This document shows, piece after piece, positions 1 through 7,718 of a DNA stretch of 64,000 nt. The DNA lies in assembly GCA_905234265.1 (NCBI GenBank), contig CAJOHJ010000004.1, positions 235,893-299,892 of the forward strand, read 5' to 3'. The first letter of the stretch is position 1. Each line of letters starts with the position of its first letter. Source of the stretch: an uncultured Prevotella sp. (GTDB taxonomy: Bacteria > Bacteroidota > Bacteroidia > Bacteroidales > Bacteroidaceae). Both the position numbers and the translations under genes were made by a program. The notes beneath the pieces are model-generated. The model was not told the origin of the DNA and did no database searches. It saw nothing but the letters and a program-made list of their open reading frames with translations.

Positions 1-650
1 TTCTTCTCGCCAGCGGCGGCAGGCTCCTGCTGTGATGCGTCGGCAACTTTGTCAGCAATGGCTTCCTCTGGTTGCCCGGCGGCAGTCTCAGTGGCGGCGG
101 CTACCGTCTCGGCGGCATCGGCTCCAGCAGCGTTGTCAGCCTCTGTGGCAGGCTCACTGGCGGCAGACTGCTCGCTGCTTTCGGCAACGGGCCGTTCTGC
201 AACTGGTGTCGCGCTGCTGACAGTTGCGGCAGGCTCACTGGCAGCCGTCTGCTCAGCGACGCTCTCGGCGGCTGGCTCGGCAGCAGGCACCTCACTGGCG
301 GCAGGCTTCTCGGCCGGCTTGGCCTTTCCGACGCCGTCAAGGTCTATCTTGCCCAGCGGCTTGTACTGTGGGCGCTGCTCCAGCAAGTCTTCAGCCTTGG
401 TGACCTTCTTTTCCGGCTTTTCAGCCTTCTCAGTCTTTTTCTTGCTGAACAGCATTTCCGCCTTGGTCTTCACGTCCTTGTCGCTGCTGAACTCGTTGAC
501 CAATGCACTATACTGCTCGTCGCTGATCTTTGTATTGGTGGTAACATCGTCCCTGACCTCGCCGAGCTCAGTCTTCTTCTTCAGAAAGTCCACAGCCGTC
601 TGAAGTCCGATGTTCAGTTCTGATAATACTTTATTTAATCTTACTCCCAT
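1..650 (-). CDS. infB: Translation initiation factor IF-2, N-terminal part (cut by window edge)
   Basis: Only the first about 216 codons lie in the window; the gene runs off the left edge. The protein starts MGVRLNKVLSELNIGLQ and continues with a small helical IF2_N-type domain (residues 1-70), then a Lys/Glu stretch and a long Ala/Glu/Pro-rich linker with repeated SEPAAE-like units. This is the usual N-terminal build of Bacteroidetes IF-2; the GTPase domain that recruits initiator tRNA to the 30S subunit lies outside. It is the third gene after rimP and nusA, an order conserved in many bacteria. The product is firm; the rest of the gene cannot be judged here. Confidence 0.93.
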   Translation of the reverse strand, partial: MGVRLNKVLSELNIGLQTAVDFLKKKTELGEVRDDVTTNTKISDEQYSALVNEFSSDKDVKTKAEMLFSKKKTEKAEKPEKKVTKAEDLLEQRPQYKPLGKIDLDGVGKAKPAEKPAASEVPAAEPAAESVAEQTAASEPAATVSSATPVAERPVAESSEQSAASEPATEADNAAGADAAETVAAATETAAGQPEEAIADKVADASQQEPAAAGEK

Positions 651-660
651 TTCTTTAATT

Positions 661-797
661 CTTAATTCTTAATGCTTAATGCTTAATTATATTTTTGTAT
701 GAATGTTCTCAACGCTCAATGCTCAACTGTCCTAATTAATGCCCTATGCTCATACGGCGCAGCCAATTAAGCATTAAGCATTAAGCATTAAGCATTA
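661..797. repeat. Inverted 7-bp tandem arrays (hairpin A) between nusA and infB
   Basis: The left arm (669-688) reads TTAATGCTTAATGCTTAATT and the right arm (765-784) is its perfect reverse complement, 20 of 20. The right array continues with more copies of the 7-mer into the nusA stop codon (795-797). The loop of about 75 nt contains another pair of 7-mers (TCAACGC, TCAATGC, near 710-725). In the nusA-infB mRNA it would fold as a long hairpin. No ORF of note lies inside. Confidence 0.85.
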
Positions 798-2051
798 TTC
801 AAATTCTGCCTTCAGCACTTCCAGCACGTGGTCGACGGTCTCCTCTTCAAGGTCGGCCTTCTCGATGAGCATCTCGCGCGGAGCATTGATGACGCTCTTG
901 GCGGTGTCCAGTCCGATGGCCTTGATGGAGTCGATGATCCACTGGTCGATTTCGTCGGCAAACTCGTCGAGGTAGATGTCCTCGTCGGCCTCGCTGTCGT
1001 TGACCACGCGGAAGACGTCGATGGTGTACTCGGTGAGCATTGATGCCAGCTTGATGTTCAGTCCGCCCTTGCCGATGGCGAGGCTTACCTCCTCAGGCTG
1101 CAGGTAGACTTCTGCCTTGTGTTCTTCCTCGTTGAGGGTGATGCTGGTGACCTTTGCCGGCGACAGTGCGCGCTGGATGAACAGCTGGGTATTGTTGGAG
1201 AAGTTGATGACATCGATGTTTTCGTTGCAGAGTTCGTGGACTATGCCATGGACACGGCTTCCCTTGACGCCCACGCAGGCTCCTACGGGGTCGATGCGGT
1301 CGTCGTAGCTCTCAACGGCAATCTTGGCACGCTCGCCAGGCATGCGGGCAATACGGCGGATGGTGATGAGACCGTCCTGGATTTCCGGCACTTCGGCTTC
1401 CAGAAGTCGCTCCAGGAACTGGTTGGAGGCGCGGCTGAGGATGATGCGCGGATTGTTGTTCTCGTTCTGCACTTCTTTCACTACGGCGCGGATGGTTTCG
1501 CCCTTGCGGTAGCTGTCGGAAGGTATCTGCTCCTGCTTAGGCAGGTGAAGCTCGTTGCCCTCGTCGTCGATGAGCAGCACTTCGCGCTTCCACATCTGGT
1601 AGACTTCTGCAGACACCACCTGCCCTACCTTGTCCTTGTACTTCTGATAGAGCGAGTCGTGCTCCAGCTCAAGGATTTTCGATGCCAGTGTCTGTCGCAG
1701 GTTGAGGATGGCGCGGCGGCCGAACTTCTGGAAGTTCACCTCCTCGGAGACTTCCTCGCCGACCTCGTAGTCAGGCTCAATCTTCTGGGCCTCGCTGAGG
1801 GCTATCTCCTTGTTCTCGTCCTGCACCTCGCCGTCGGCAACGACGATGCGGTTGCGGTGGATTTCGAAGTCGCCCTTGTCGGGGTTCACGATGACGTCGA
1901 AGTTCTCGTCGGAGCCATACAGCTTGGCGATGACGTTGCGGAAGCTTTCCTCCAGCACGCTCACGAGTGTTGTACGGTCAATGTTCTTGGTTTCCTTAAA
2001 TTCCTGAAAGGTCTCTATCATGGAAGGACCTTTTGCGTTTTTTGTTGCCAT
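795..2051 (-). CDS. nusA: Transcription termination/antitermination protein NusA
   Basis: The 418-residue protein binds RNA polymerase and RNA and tunes pausing, termination and antitermination. The N-terminal RNAP-binding domain contains IDRTTLVSVLEESFRNV and VIVNPDKGDFEIHRN. It is followed by an S1 domain, then the two KH domains with DPVGACVGVKGSRV and the second GxxG loop in SLAIGKGGLNIKLAS. The length fits Bacteroidetes NusA, which lacks the long C-terminal acidic repeats of E. coli. The start at 2051 gives MATKNAKGPSMIETFQEF; an internal Met ten codons later is an alternative. It lies between rimP and infB, each gap filled by an inverted-repeat hairpin. Confidence 0.97.
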   Translation of the reverse strand: MATKNAKGPSMIETFQEFKETKNIDRTTLVSVLEESFRNVIAKLYGSDENFDVIVNPDKGDFEIHRNRIVVADGEVQDENKEIALSEAQKIEPDYEVGEEVSEEVNFQKFGRRAILNLRQTLASKILELEHDSLYQKYKDKVGQVVSAEVYQMWKREVLLIDDEGNELHLPKQEQIPSDSYRKGETIRAVVKEVQNENNNPRIILSRASNQFLERLLEAEVPEIQDGLITIRRIARMPGERAKIAVESYDDRIDPVGACVGVKGSRVHGIVHELCNENIDVINFSNNTQLFIQRALSPAKVTSITLNEEEHKAEVYLQPEEVSLAIGKGGLNIKLASMLTEYTIDVFRVVNDSEADEDIYLDEFADEIDQWIIDSIKAIGLDTAKSVINAPREMLIEKADLEEETVDHVLEVLKAEFE

Positions 2052-2061
2052 AATTCTTTTT

Positions 2062-2214
2062 GGTAAAAGTGAATAGAGAAAAGTGAAGAATTTGCTTCCG
2101 CACTTCTTTCCTTGTTCATCTATTCATTATCATTAATTATTTTTATTGTTTTATGCTCTCATCTTAAGGGGACAGCGATAGCAAATTTTTCACTATTCAC
2201 TATTCACTTTTCCC
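2062..2214. repeat. Inverted tandem-array hairpin B between rimP and nusA (TTTGCT core family)
   Basis: The arms 2062-2101 and 2175-2214 are 40 nt each and match in 34 of 40 positions as reverse complements. The outer part is made of GTGAATA-like 7-mers; the inner part is AGAATTTGCTTCCGC against GCGATAGCAAATTT. The right arm abuts the rimP stop codon (2215-2217) and the left arm ends 11 bp from the nusA start. The loop of 73 nt is AT-rich and has no ORF. The same core occurs in the hairpins at 29857-30352 and 48141-48213, so this is a dispersed element rather than chance. Confidence 0.88.
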
Positions 2215-2688
2215 TTATTTGAATGTCAGCAGGTATTTGCAGTATTTCACGTCGGCAATGGCGAAGGTGTGGTCCACCTCTGCCATGACGGGGCGCTTCT
2301 TGCCCTCCACGTGCTGCTTCTCCTTGACGGTGGCCGTGAACTGCGTGCCGTCGTCGCTCACCGACTTCATGACTCCCTGCAGCTTCTTGCCGTCGGCAGT
2401 CATCACCTCTATCTGCTTGCCGATGTGGTTGCGGTACTGCTGGACAACCTTGAAGGGCTGTCCGATGCCTGCAGAGCCGACTTCCAGCTCGTAGTCGTCG
2501 AGTTCCTCGCCGAGAGTCTCCTGCAGGTGACGGCTCAAGTCGGCACAGTCTTCTATCCACACGCCCTCGGCGCAGTCGATTTCGATGACAATGCGGCCGT
2601 CGGCATTAATCTCAACGTCAACTAAGAAATAGTCTCCATTCTGCAGCCACTCATTGACTGCTGCTGTAATATTCTCTTTTGTAATCAT
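2215..2688 (-). CDS. rimP: Ribosome maturation factor RimP
   Basis: The 157-residue protein assists late 30S maturation. It starts MITKENITAAVNEWLQ and carries the N-terminal alpha/beta domain (FLVDVEINADGRIVIEID, then CADLSRHLQETL) and the C-terminal SH3-like domain (YELEVGSAGIGQPFKV). The open frame extends upstream to 2931, but that part runs through a 21-bp repeat array, a hairpin and the likely promoter, so the ATG at 2688 is chosen; it gives the normal family length. First gene of the rimP-nusA-infB operon. Confidence 0.95.
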   Translation of the reverse strand: MITKENITAAVNEWLQNGDYFLVDVEINADGRIVIEIDCAEGVWIEDCADLSRHLQETLGEELDDYELEVGSAGIGQPFKVVQQYRNHIGKQIEVMTADGKKLQGVMKSVSDDGTQFTATVKEKQHVEGKKRPVMAEVDHTFAIADVKYCKYLLTFK

Positions 2689-2711
2689 AGTGTCCGGTAT
2701 TTTGTTTGTTT

Positions 2712-2785
2712 CCTCCTGTTTGAAATTGATGCCCTTCTGTCTGAAATTTATGTCCTCCTGTCTGAATTTAAAATCCTCCTGTCGG
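2712..2785. repeat. 21-bp tandem array in the rimP leader
   Basis: Three full units and part of a fourth, each 21 bp, start at 2712, 2733, 2754 and 2775. The shared unit is CCTCCTGTCTGAAATTTATG plus one base, with a few substitutions between copies. It lies between the attenuator-like hairpin and the rimP start, so it would be transcribed as part of the leader. Same period as many other arrays in this window but a different unit. Confidence 0.9.
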
Positions 2786-2798
2786 TTTGAAAAAACAA

Positions 2799-2828
2799 GA
2801 ATGAGAGGCTTTTGCAAGCCCCTCATTC
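2799..2828 (-). terminator. Hairpin plus T-run in the rimP leader (putative attenuator)
   Basis: On the minus strand the arms GAATGAGGGGCTT and AAGCCTCTCATTC pair in 12 of 13 positions around a 4-nt loop, followed by TTGTTTTTTC. This is the form of an intrinsic terminator. It starts only a few nucleotides after the predicted transcription start, so it would stop or pause transcription before rimP. Nothing else on this strand ends here. Role inferred, not shown. Confidence 0.7.
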
Positions 2829-2840
2829 CTCTGAACGCTG

Positions 2841-2872
2841 CAAAATTACGAACTTCTGGCGTTCTGTGCAAA
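2841..2872 (-). promoter_or_regulatory. Promoter of rimP-nusA-infB
   Basis: On the minus strand TTTG (2869-2872), a 20-bp spacer, and TAATTTTG (2841-2848) match the Bacteroidetes -33/-7 consensus. Transcription would start near 2835, just before the leader hairpin. Confidence 0.7.
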
Positions 2873-2958
2873 TGTTTTCCTGTTTTTCTTGAAAAATTTT
2901 TCTTTTTTACTGCCTTTTGGAGACCTGACACGGCTGGAGAAAAATTTTTCTCTGCATG

Positions 2959-3073
2959 TTACGAAATTATCTCAATGACTTACGAAATTATCTCTGCGAG
3001 TTACGAAATTATCTCAATGACTTACGAAATTATCTTACGGAGATAATTTTGTAACTCGCAGAGATAATTCCGC
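2959..3073. repeat. GAGATAATTTCGTAA family array, copy 1
   Basis: Three 21-bp units (2959, 2980, 3001) of TTACGAAATTATCTC plus a variable hexamer (AATGAC or TGCGAG) lead to a small palindrome, AAATTATCTTACGGAGATAATTT. After it the repeat continues in the opposite orientation (TTTTGTAACTCGCAGAGATAA). The array therefore inverts about its centre. It lies between the end of the CobD-like gene and the rimP promoter. Confidence 0.92.
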
Positions 3074-3077
3074 AAGG

Positions 3078-4073
3078 CTATGCTTTAGGCTCTTTCTCCT
3101 GCCTGGCAAATTCGGCAATGGCCTCTGCCAGACGGGCATTCAGCTCCGGCGTCTGGGTGACTAAGCGGAAGAAGCTGGCGGAGAGTCCGTAGTAGGCGTG
3201 GCATGTGCTGATGCTGATGTCGTAGCCGTCGGCAAGGAATTCCTTAAGCTTCTGCGTGCTGCCCTTCATCATCTCGCAGAGCATCATGCCTGCCTTGGTT
3301 TCGTAGACGCGGATGATGCCGCTGTCACGGATGGCGTTGCGCAGGGTTTCCGTCTCGGCTATAAACTCTTCGATGCTGCCGGTGGCCTCTGGTGCCGTGG
3401 GGCAGTTTTCCAGCAGGAAGCGGCCGGCCTCGATGGTCAGCGGACTCCATGTTCTGGGCTGCTGGCGCGAGCGCAGCAGGCTGACGGTGTTGGGATGGGC
3501 GGTGATGTAGCCCAGCCGCAGGGCTTCGACGCCGTAGGTCTTGTCAAGAGAATGGAGGATAAGCACGTTGGGCTGGTCTTTCACGTCGACGGCCTTCAGC
3601 AGAGGCTCGCTGGTGTAGGCCTCGTAGGACTGGTCGATGACGAACGTGTACTTTGGCGACCGCTTGACGATGTAGTCGACGAAACCTTTCATCAGCACGT
3701 TGCCCGACGGGTCGTTGGGATTGCAAATCCAGTAGACGCGGTCCTTGGGAATGTCGGTAAGGATTTCGGTGTTCTCGTTGGAGACAATATGTCCGTAGGT
3801 GTGGCAGGCGGCAGCATAGTCGGTGCCGGTGGGCTGCGGAATGATGGACGCGCTGCCGTGGAAGAGCGCCGCTGCCTGATAGACGGCAGCCGTGGAGCCT
3901 GCCGTCAGCAGCACGCTGTCGGCACTGATGCCGTGGCGTTCGGCTATCAGGGCCTCCAACTGCAGGCTCTGCGCTTCGCTCCAGTGGTCCAGGAGGTCTA
4001 TGTTTTCACACAAGTGCTGCTTGAGAGCCGTCAAGTTCTGCTCGCAAAAGGTATAGCTGCTGAAATCGGTCAT
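3078..4073 (-). CDS. PLP-dependent aminotransferase, CobD/HisC-like
   Basis: The 331-residue fold-type I aminotransferase resembles histidinol-phosphate aminotransferases and threonine-phosphate decarboxylases. Visible motifs are NPNDPSGN (in place of NPNNPTG), VIDQSYEAYT with the PLP-ring Asp, and the PLP lysine region LHSLDKTYGVEALRLGY. The open frame extends to 4211, but the start at 4073 overlaps the stop of the upstream ATPase gene as ATGA, which fits translational coupling. The partner is an iron/cobalamin-type ATPase, so a role in cobamide side-chain or metal-chelate metabolism is possible but not shown; no hisC or cob genes are adjacent. Confidence 0.8.
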   Translation of the reverse strand: MTDFSSYTFCEQNLTALKQHLCENIDLLDHWSEAQSLQLEALIAERHGISADSVLLTAGSTAAVYQAAALFHGSASIIPQPTGTDYAAACHTYGHIVSNENTEILTDIPKDRVYWICNPNDPSGNVLMKGFVDYIVKRSPKYTFVIDQSYEAYTSEPLLKAVDVKDQPNVLILHSLDKTYGVEALRLGYITAHPNTVSLLRSRQQPRTWSPLTIEAGRFLLENCPTAPEATGSIEEFIAETETLRNAIRDSGIIRVYETKAGMMLCEMMKGSTQKLKEFLADGYDISISTCHAYYGLSASFFRLVTQTPELNARLAEAIAEFARQEKEPKA

Positions 4074-4873
4074 ATCGTGGCTGTAATGTTTATAGTCATT
4101 GTCGCAGGGTTGAAGCTGATGCCTGGCTGCTGCAGGAAGCCGTCGAGCAGACGGCGGTCGGCCAGCTCGCGCGGCGTGCCGGCGGCAATGCTGTCGCGGC
4201 TCATGAGCCATACGTTGTCGGCCGTCTGCAGGGCAAGCTCTACGTCGTGGGTGGACAGCAGGATGGTCTTCTGCTGGCTGTGGGCAAGGCTGCGAAGAAG
4301 AAGCATCACCTCCACCTTGCTCTTGAAGTCGAGAAAGGCTGTGGGTTCGTCGAGACAGATGACGGGAGTCTGCTGGGCAAGGGCCTTGGCAATCATCACC
4401 TTCTGGCGCTCGCCGTCGCTGAGGGTGTGCATCAGTCGGCTGCGCATGGCAGCAATGCCCACGGCCTGCAGCGACTCGTCGACGACGGCAGCGTCGGCAG
4501 CGGCGAGACGGCCCCAGAAGCCTGTGTATGGCGAACGCCCCATGGCAACCATCTCCTCGGCAGTCATGTTATGCACGTCGGGCTTTTCCGTCAGCACGAC
4601 ACCTATCAGCCGGCTGAGCGCCTTGGCCGACAGACTGCTGATGGGCTGCGGCCGGCCGTTGCCGGAGGCTATCAGCACGCTGCCTTCAAGAGGCGGCTGA
4701 AAGGCCGACACCGTGCGCAGAAGCGTTGACTTGCCTATGCCGTTGGGACCCAGCAGGCAGGTAAGCTGTCCGCGGCACACAGTGGCGCTGAGACCGCGGC
4801 TGACCACCTTGCGGCTGCGCCCACGGCCATAGCCCGTGGTGAGACTGTCTAATATAATGGCTTCTGTTGTCAC
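4070..4873 (-). CDS. ABC transporter ATP-binding protein, FecE/BtuD type
   Basis: The 267-residue ATPase has Walker A LLGPNGIGKSTLLR, signature LSDGERQKVMIAKAL, Walker B VICLDEPTAFLD and the switch STHDVELAL. The order and spacing are those of ATPases that power uptake of iron chelates or vitamin B12 across the inner membrane. No permease (FecCD/BtuC) or binding protein gene lies next to it; the neighbour upstream is the divergent sufB. It would need a permease encoded elsewhere. Coupled by ATGA overlap to the CobD-like gene. Confidence 0.88.
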   Translation of the reverse strand: MTTEAIILDSLTTGYGRGRSRKVVSRGLSATVCRGQLTCLLGPNGIGKSTLLRTVSAFQPPLEGSVLIASGNGRPQPISSLSAKALSRLIGVVLTEKPDVHNMTAEEMVAMGRSPYTGFWGRLAAADAAVVDESLQAVGIAAMRSRLMHTLSDGERQKVMIAKALAQQTPVICLDEPTAFLDFKSKVEVMLLLRSLAHSQQKTILLSTHDVELALQTADNVWLMSRDSIAAGTPRELADRRLLDGFLQQPGISFNPATMTINITATI

Positions 4874-4926
4874 CCTGTGGCAGTTAAGTTAGCAGTAGGC
4901 AAGCGAGGGAACGGGCTTGCTGCTGG

Positions 4927-4957
4927 CAAAGTTAATCCTTTTTCCAAACATTACAAC
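4927..4957 (-). promoter_or_regulatory. Promoter of the ATPase/CobD-like pair
   Basis: Minus strand: GTTG (4954-4957), 19-bp spacer, TAACTTTG (4927-4934). Divergent from the sufB promoter. Confidence 0.6.
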
Positions 4958-5009
4958 GAAATAATGAAAAAATCTTTTGCCCTGCGGCAAAAAGAAAAAA
5001 GATTTTTCT

Positions 5010-5039
5010 TTTGCCATAGCCCAAAATTTCGTAATTTTG
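5010..5039 (+). promoter_or_regulatory. Promoter of the suf operon
   Basis: TTTG (5010-5013), 18-bp spacer and TAATTTTG (5032-5039) fit the Bacteroidetes consensus closely. The sufB start follows 20 bp after the -7 box. No obvious IscR or Fur-like palindrome was seen. Confidence 0.75.
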
Positions 5040-5058
5040 CAACTCAAACCTAAATTTC

Positions 5059-6543
5059 ATGGCAGAAAAGGAAAATTTGAGCAGCGGCAACGAGTTTGTG
5101 AAAAAGGTTGCCGAGCAGAAATACGAGTTTGGATTTACTACCGACGTCGATACGGAAATCATTCCCGTAGGACTCAACGAAGACGTCGTGCGGCTCATCT
5201 CCCGGAAAAAGGGAGAGCCGGACTGGATGCTGGACTTCCGTCTCCGTGCATTCCGCTACTGGCAGCAACTGCAGGAGCCGCGGTGGGGACACGTGCATGT
5301 GCCGCCGGTAGACTATCAGGCAATTAGCTACTATGCCGACCCGACGGCGCGGAAGAAGCCGTCAGGACAGGCAGGCGACGGCGACAAGCCCGCCATCGAC
5401 CCTGAGCTGGAGAAAACCTTCGACAAGCTGGGAATACCACTCGAAGAGAGACTGGCGCTGAGCGGCAACACCGCCGTAGACGCCATCATGGACTCAGTAA
5501 GCGTGAAAACCACCTTCAAGGAAAAGCTGCGCGAAAAAGGCGTCATCTTCTGCAGCATCGGCGACGCCATCAAGGAACACCCAGAACTGGTAAGGCAATA
5601 CCTCGGCAGCGTTGTTCCCTACCGCGACAACTTCTACGCAGCACTCAACTCGGCAGTATTCAGCGACGGCTCGTTCGTATACATTCCCAAGGGCGTCAGA
5701 TGCCCCATGGAACTCAGCTCATACTTCCGCATCAATGCCGCCGGAACAGGACAGTTCGAGAGAACGCTGATTGTGGCCGACGACGACTCATACGTCTCCT
5801 ATCTGGAGGGATGCACGGCACCCATGCGCGATGAAAACCAGCTGCATGCAGCCATCGTGGAAATCATCGTCATGAACCACGCTGAGGTGAAATACTCCAC
5901 GGTGCAGAACTGGTATCCCGGCGACGAGCAGGGACGCGGCGGAGTGCTGAACCTCGTCACCAAGCGCGGCGACCTGCGGGGCCAGGGAGCCAAACTGTCG
6001 TGGACACAAGTGGAAACAGGCTCTGCCATAACATGGAAATACCCCTCGTGCATACTGCGCGGCGACGACAGCGTGGCCGAATTCTACAGCGTGGCCGTCA
6101 CCAACAACTACCAGGAGGCTGACACCGGCACGAAGATGATACACATAGGCCGCAACACGAAATCGACCATCATCTCCAAGGGTATCTCCGCCGGACACTC
6201 GCAAAACTCCTACCGCGGACTGGTGCGCGCCACCAGCTCGGCAGAGAACGCACGCAACTACTCAAGCTGCGACTCCCTGCTGCTGGGAAGCAACTGCGGA
6301 GCGCACACCTTCCCGTACATGGACGTGCATAACCCCACGGCTGTCTTCGAACACGAGGCTACCACGTCGAAAATCTCCGAGGAGCAGCTCTTCTACTGCA
6401 ACCAGCGCGGCATTCCCACCGAGCAGGCCGTAGGTCTCATCGTCGGCGGCTACGCCCGCGAAGTCCTGCAGAAGCTGCCTATGGAATTTGCCGTCGAAGC
6501 CCAGAAACTGCTCAGCGTATCACTTGAAGGAACGGTAGGATGA
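5059..6543 (+). CDS. sufB: Fe-S cluster assembly scaffold SufB
   Basis: The 494-residue protein is a subunit of the SufBCD scaffold that builds iron-sulfur clusters. It shows the long beta-helix core with [50 protein letters not shown] and the C-terminal [17 protein letters not shown]. Length and C-terminus (SLEGTVG) are those of normal SufB, so the protein is intact. The stop codon overlaps the start of the methyltransferase gene by ATGA, an unusual downstream partner; sufC and sufD follow only after the R-M pair. Confidence 0.97.
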   Translation: MAEKENLSSGNEFVKKVAEQKYEFGFTTDVDTEIIPVGLNEDVVRLISRKKGEPDWMLDFRLRAFRYWQQLQEPRWGHVHVPPVDYQAISYYADPTARKKPSGQAGDGDKPAIDPELEKTFDKLGIPLEERLALSGNTAVDAIMDSVSVKTTFKEKLREKGVIFCSIGDAIKEHPELVRQYLGSVVPYRDNFYAALNSAVFSDGSFVYIPKGVRCPMELSSYFRINAAGTGQFERTLIVADDDSYVSYLEGCTAPMRDENQLHAAIVEIIVMNHAEVKYSTVQNWYPGDEQGRGGVLNLVTKRGDLRGQGAKLSWTQVETGSAITWKYPSCILRGDDSVAEFYSVAVTNNYQEADTGTKMIHIGRNTKSTIISKGISAGHSQNSYRGLVRATSSAENARNYSSCDSLLLGSNCGAHTFPYMDVHNPTAVFEHEATTSKISEEQLFYCNQRGIPTEQAVGLIVGGYAREVLQKLPMEFAVEAQKLLSVSLEGTVG

Positions 6544-7718
6544 AGTATTCTGAATATAAACACACTATCGAAAAGCGTTTTGCCGGCAACGACAAAGCTT
6601 TCCTCACGGAAGCCCATCAGCTTCAAGACGGGGAAAGCTTGGCGTCTTGCTATACCGATTTTGTGTCTGAAGCTGCCATCGACTACTATTCTCAATATGC
6701 CTATAGGCTTCCTTTGGAATATGACGTTCCTTTCCCCCCTATAAGCACTCCGGAATTTACTTTCATCGACCTTTTCGCCGGTATCGGAGGCTTCCGCATT
6801 CCTATGCAATGGGAAAAAGGAAAGTGTGTCTTTTCATCAGAATTTAATCTCCATGCACAAAAAGTGTATGAGGCTAACTTCGGCGATTATCCTTTTGGAG
6901 ACATCACACACATCCCTATGGATATTATCCCAGACCATGACTTGCTGGCGGCAGGCTTCCCTTGCCAGCCGTTCAGTATATCTGGAAGAATGAAGGGCTT
7001 TGAAGATACGCGCGGCACATTAATATATAATGTGTTCAAGATTATAGAGGCAAAATCGCCTAAAGTGGTTCTCCTCGAAAACGTAAAACATCTGGTCCAC
7101 CATGACCATGGCAACACTCTGAAGACTATACTTGCCGGTCTGGAAAACTTAGGCTATGTTCCTTCGTTCAAGGTCTTGAACGCATCTGACTTTGGTGTTC
7201 CACAGAACCGTGAGCGCATAATAATCGTTGCACACAAGACTAAAAAATTTGACTTTTCAAAATTAGAAAAAAAGCCGAAGACTACCATTCGTGACATCAT
7301 GGAGAAGGACGAGTCTAAATATGAATACTTGGACGAGCCTTACACACTGCTGAATGAATACACCGTACAGCCCTCCGGACTTATTTTTGTCGGCTACCGC
7401 AACAAGAAAATAAGAAAAGCAGGAGTGCGCCCCGGCACAGAAAACCTCTCGCGCGTCCATAAGCAGCCTAACCGAATATACTCTATAGACGGAGTGCATC
7501 CTGCATTGCCGTCTCAGGAATCGTCTGGCAGATTTTTTGTCTATGATGGGAAAAACGTCAGAAAGCTCACCATTGACGAATGTTACAGGCTGATGGGATT
7601 TCCTGACACGTTCATCCGTGATTCAAATCTCGGAGAACAATACAGGCAGATTGGCAACTCTGTGTGCATCCCTATGATCAGGGAAATTGTAAAGCAAATA
7701 AAACAACAACTTCTATGA
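6540..7718 (+). CDS. DNA cytosine-5 methyltransferase of a type II R-M system
   Basis: The 392-residue enzyme has the ordered C5-methylase motifs: [28 protein letters not shown] with the catalytic Cys, [26 protein letters not shown], then a target-recognition region, and [13 protein letters not shown] and [10 protein letters not shown]. About 70 residues precede motif I. The start overlaps the sufB stop (ATGA) and its own stop overlaps the endonuclease start (ATGA). The DNA is visibly more AT-rich than sufB and sufC, as expected for an acquired module. Its methylation target cannot be read from sequence. Confidence 0.95.
   Translation: MKYSEYKHTIEKRFAGNDKAFLTEAHQLQDGESLASCYTDFVSEAAIDYYSQYAYRLPLEYDVPFPPISTPEFTFIDLFAGIGGFRIPMQWEKGKCVFSSEFNLHAQKVYEANFGDYPFGDITHIPMDIIPDHDLLAAGFPCQPFSISGRMKGFEDTRGTLIYNVFKIIEAKSPKVVLLENVKHLVHHDHGNTLKTILAGLENLGYVPSFKVLNASDFGVPQNRERIIIVAHKTKKFDFSKLEKKPKTTIRDIMEKDESKYEYLDEPYTLLNEYTVQPSGLIFVGYRNKKIRKAGVRPGTENLSRVHKQPNRIYSIDGVHPALPSQESSGRFFVYDGKNVRKLTIDECYRLMGFPDTFIRDSNLGEQYRQIGNSVCIPMIREIVKQIKQQLL

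Noticed and set aside
49..623. Ala/Ser-rich proteins on the plus strand at the left edge
   Set aside because: They are antisense readings of the low-complexity N-terminal linker of infB.
2689..2931. N-terminally extended RimP (238 residues)
   Set aside because: The extension reads through a 21-bp array and a terminator-like hairpin and exceeds the family length; the ATG at 2688 fits.
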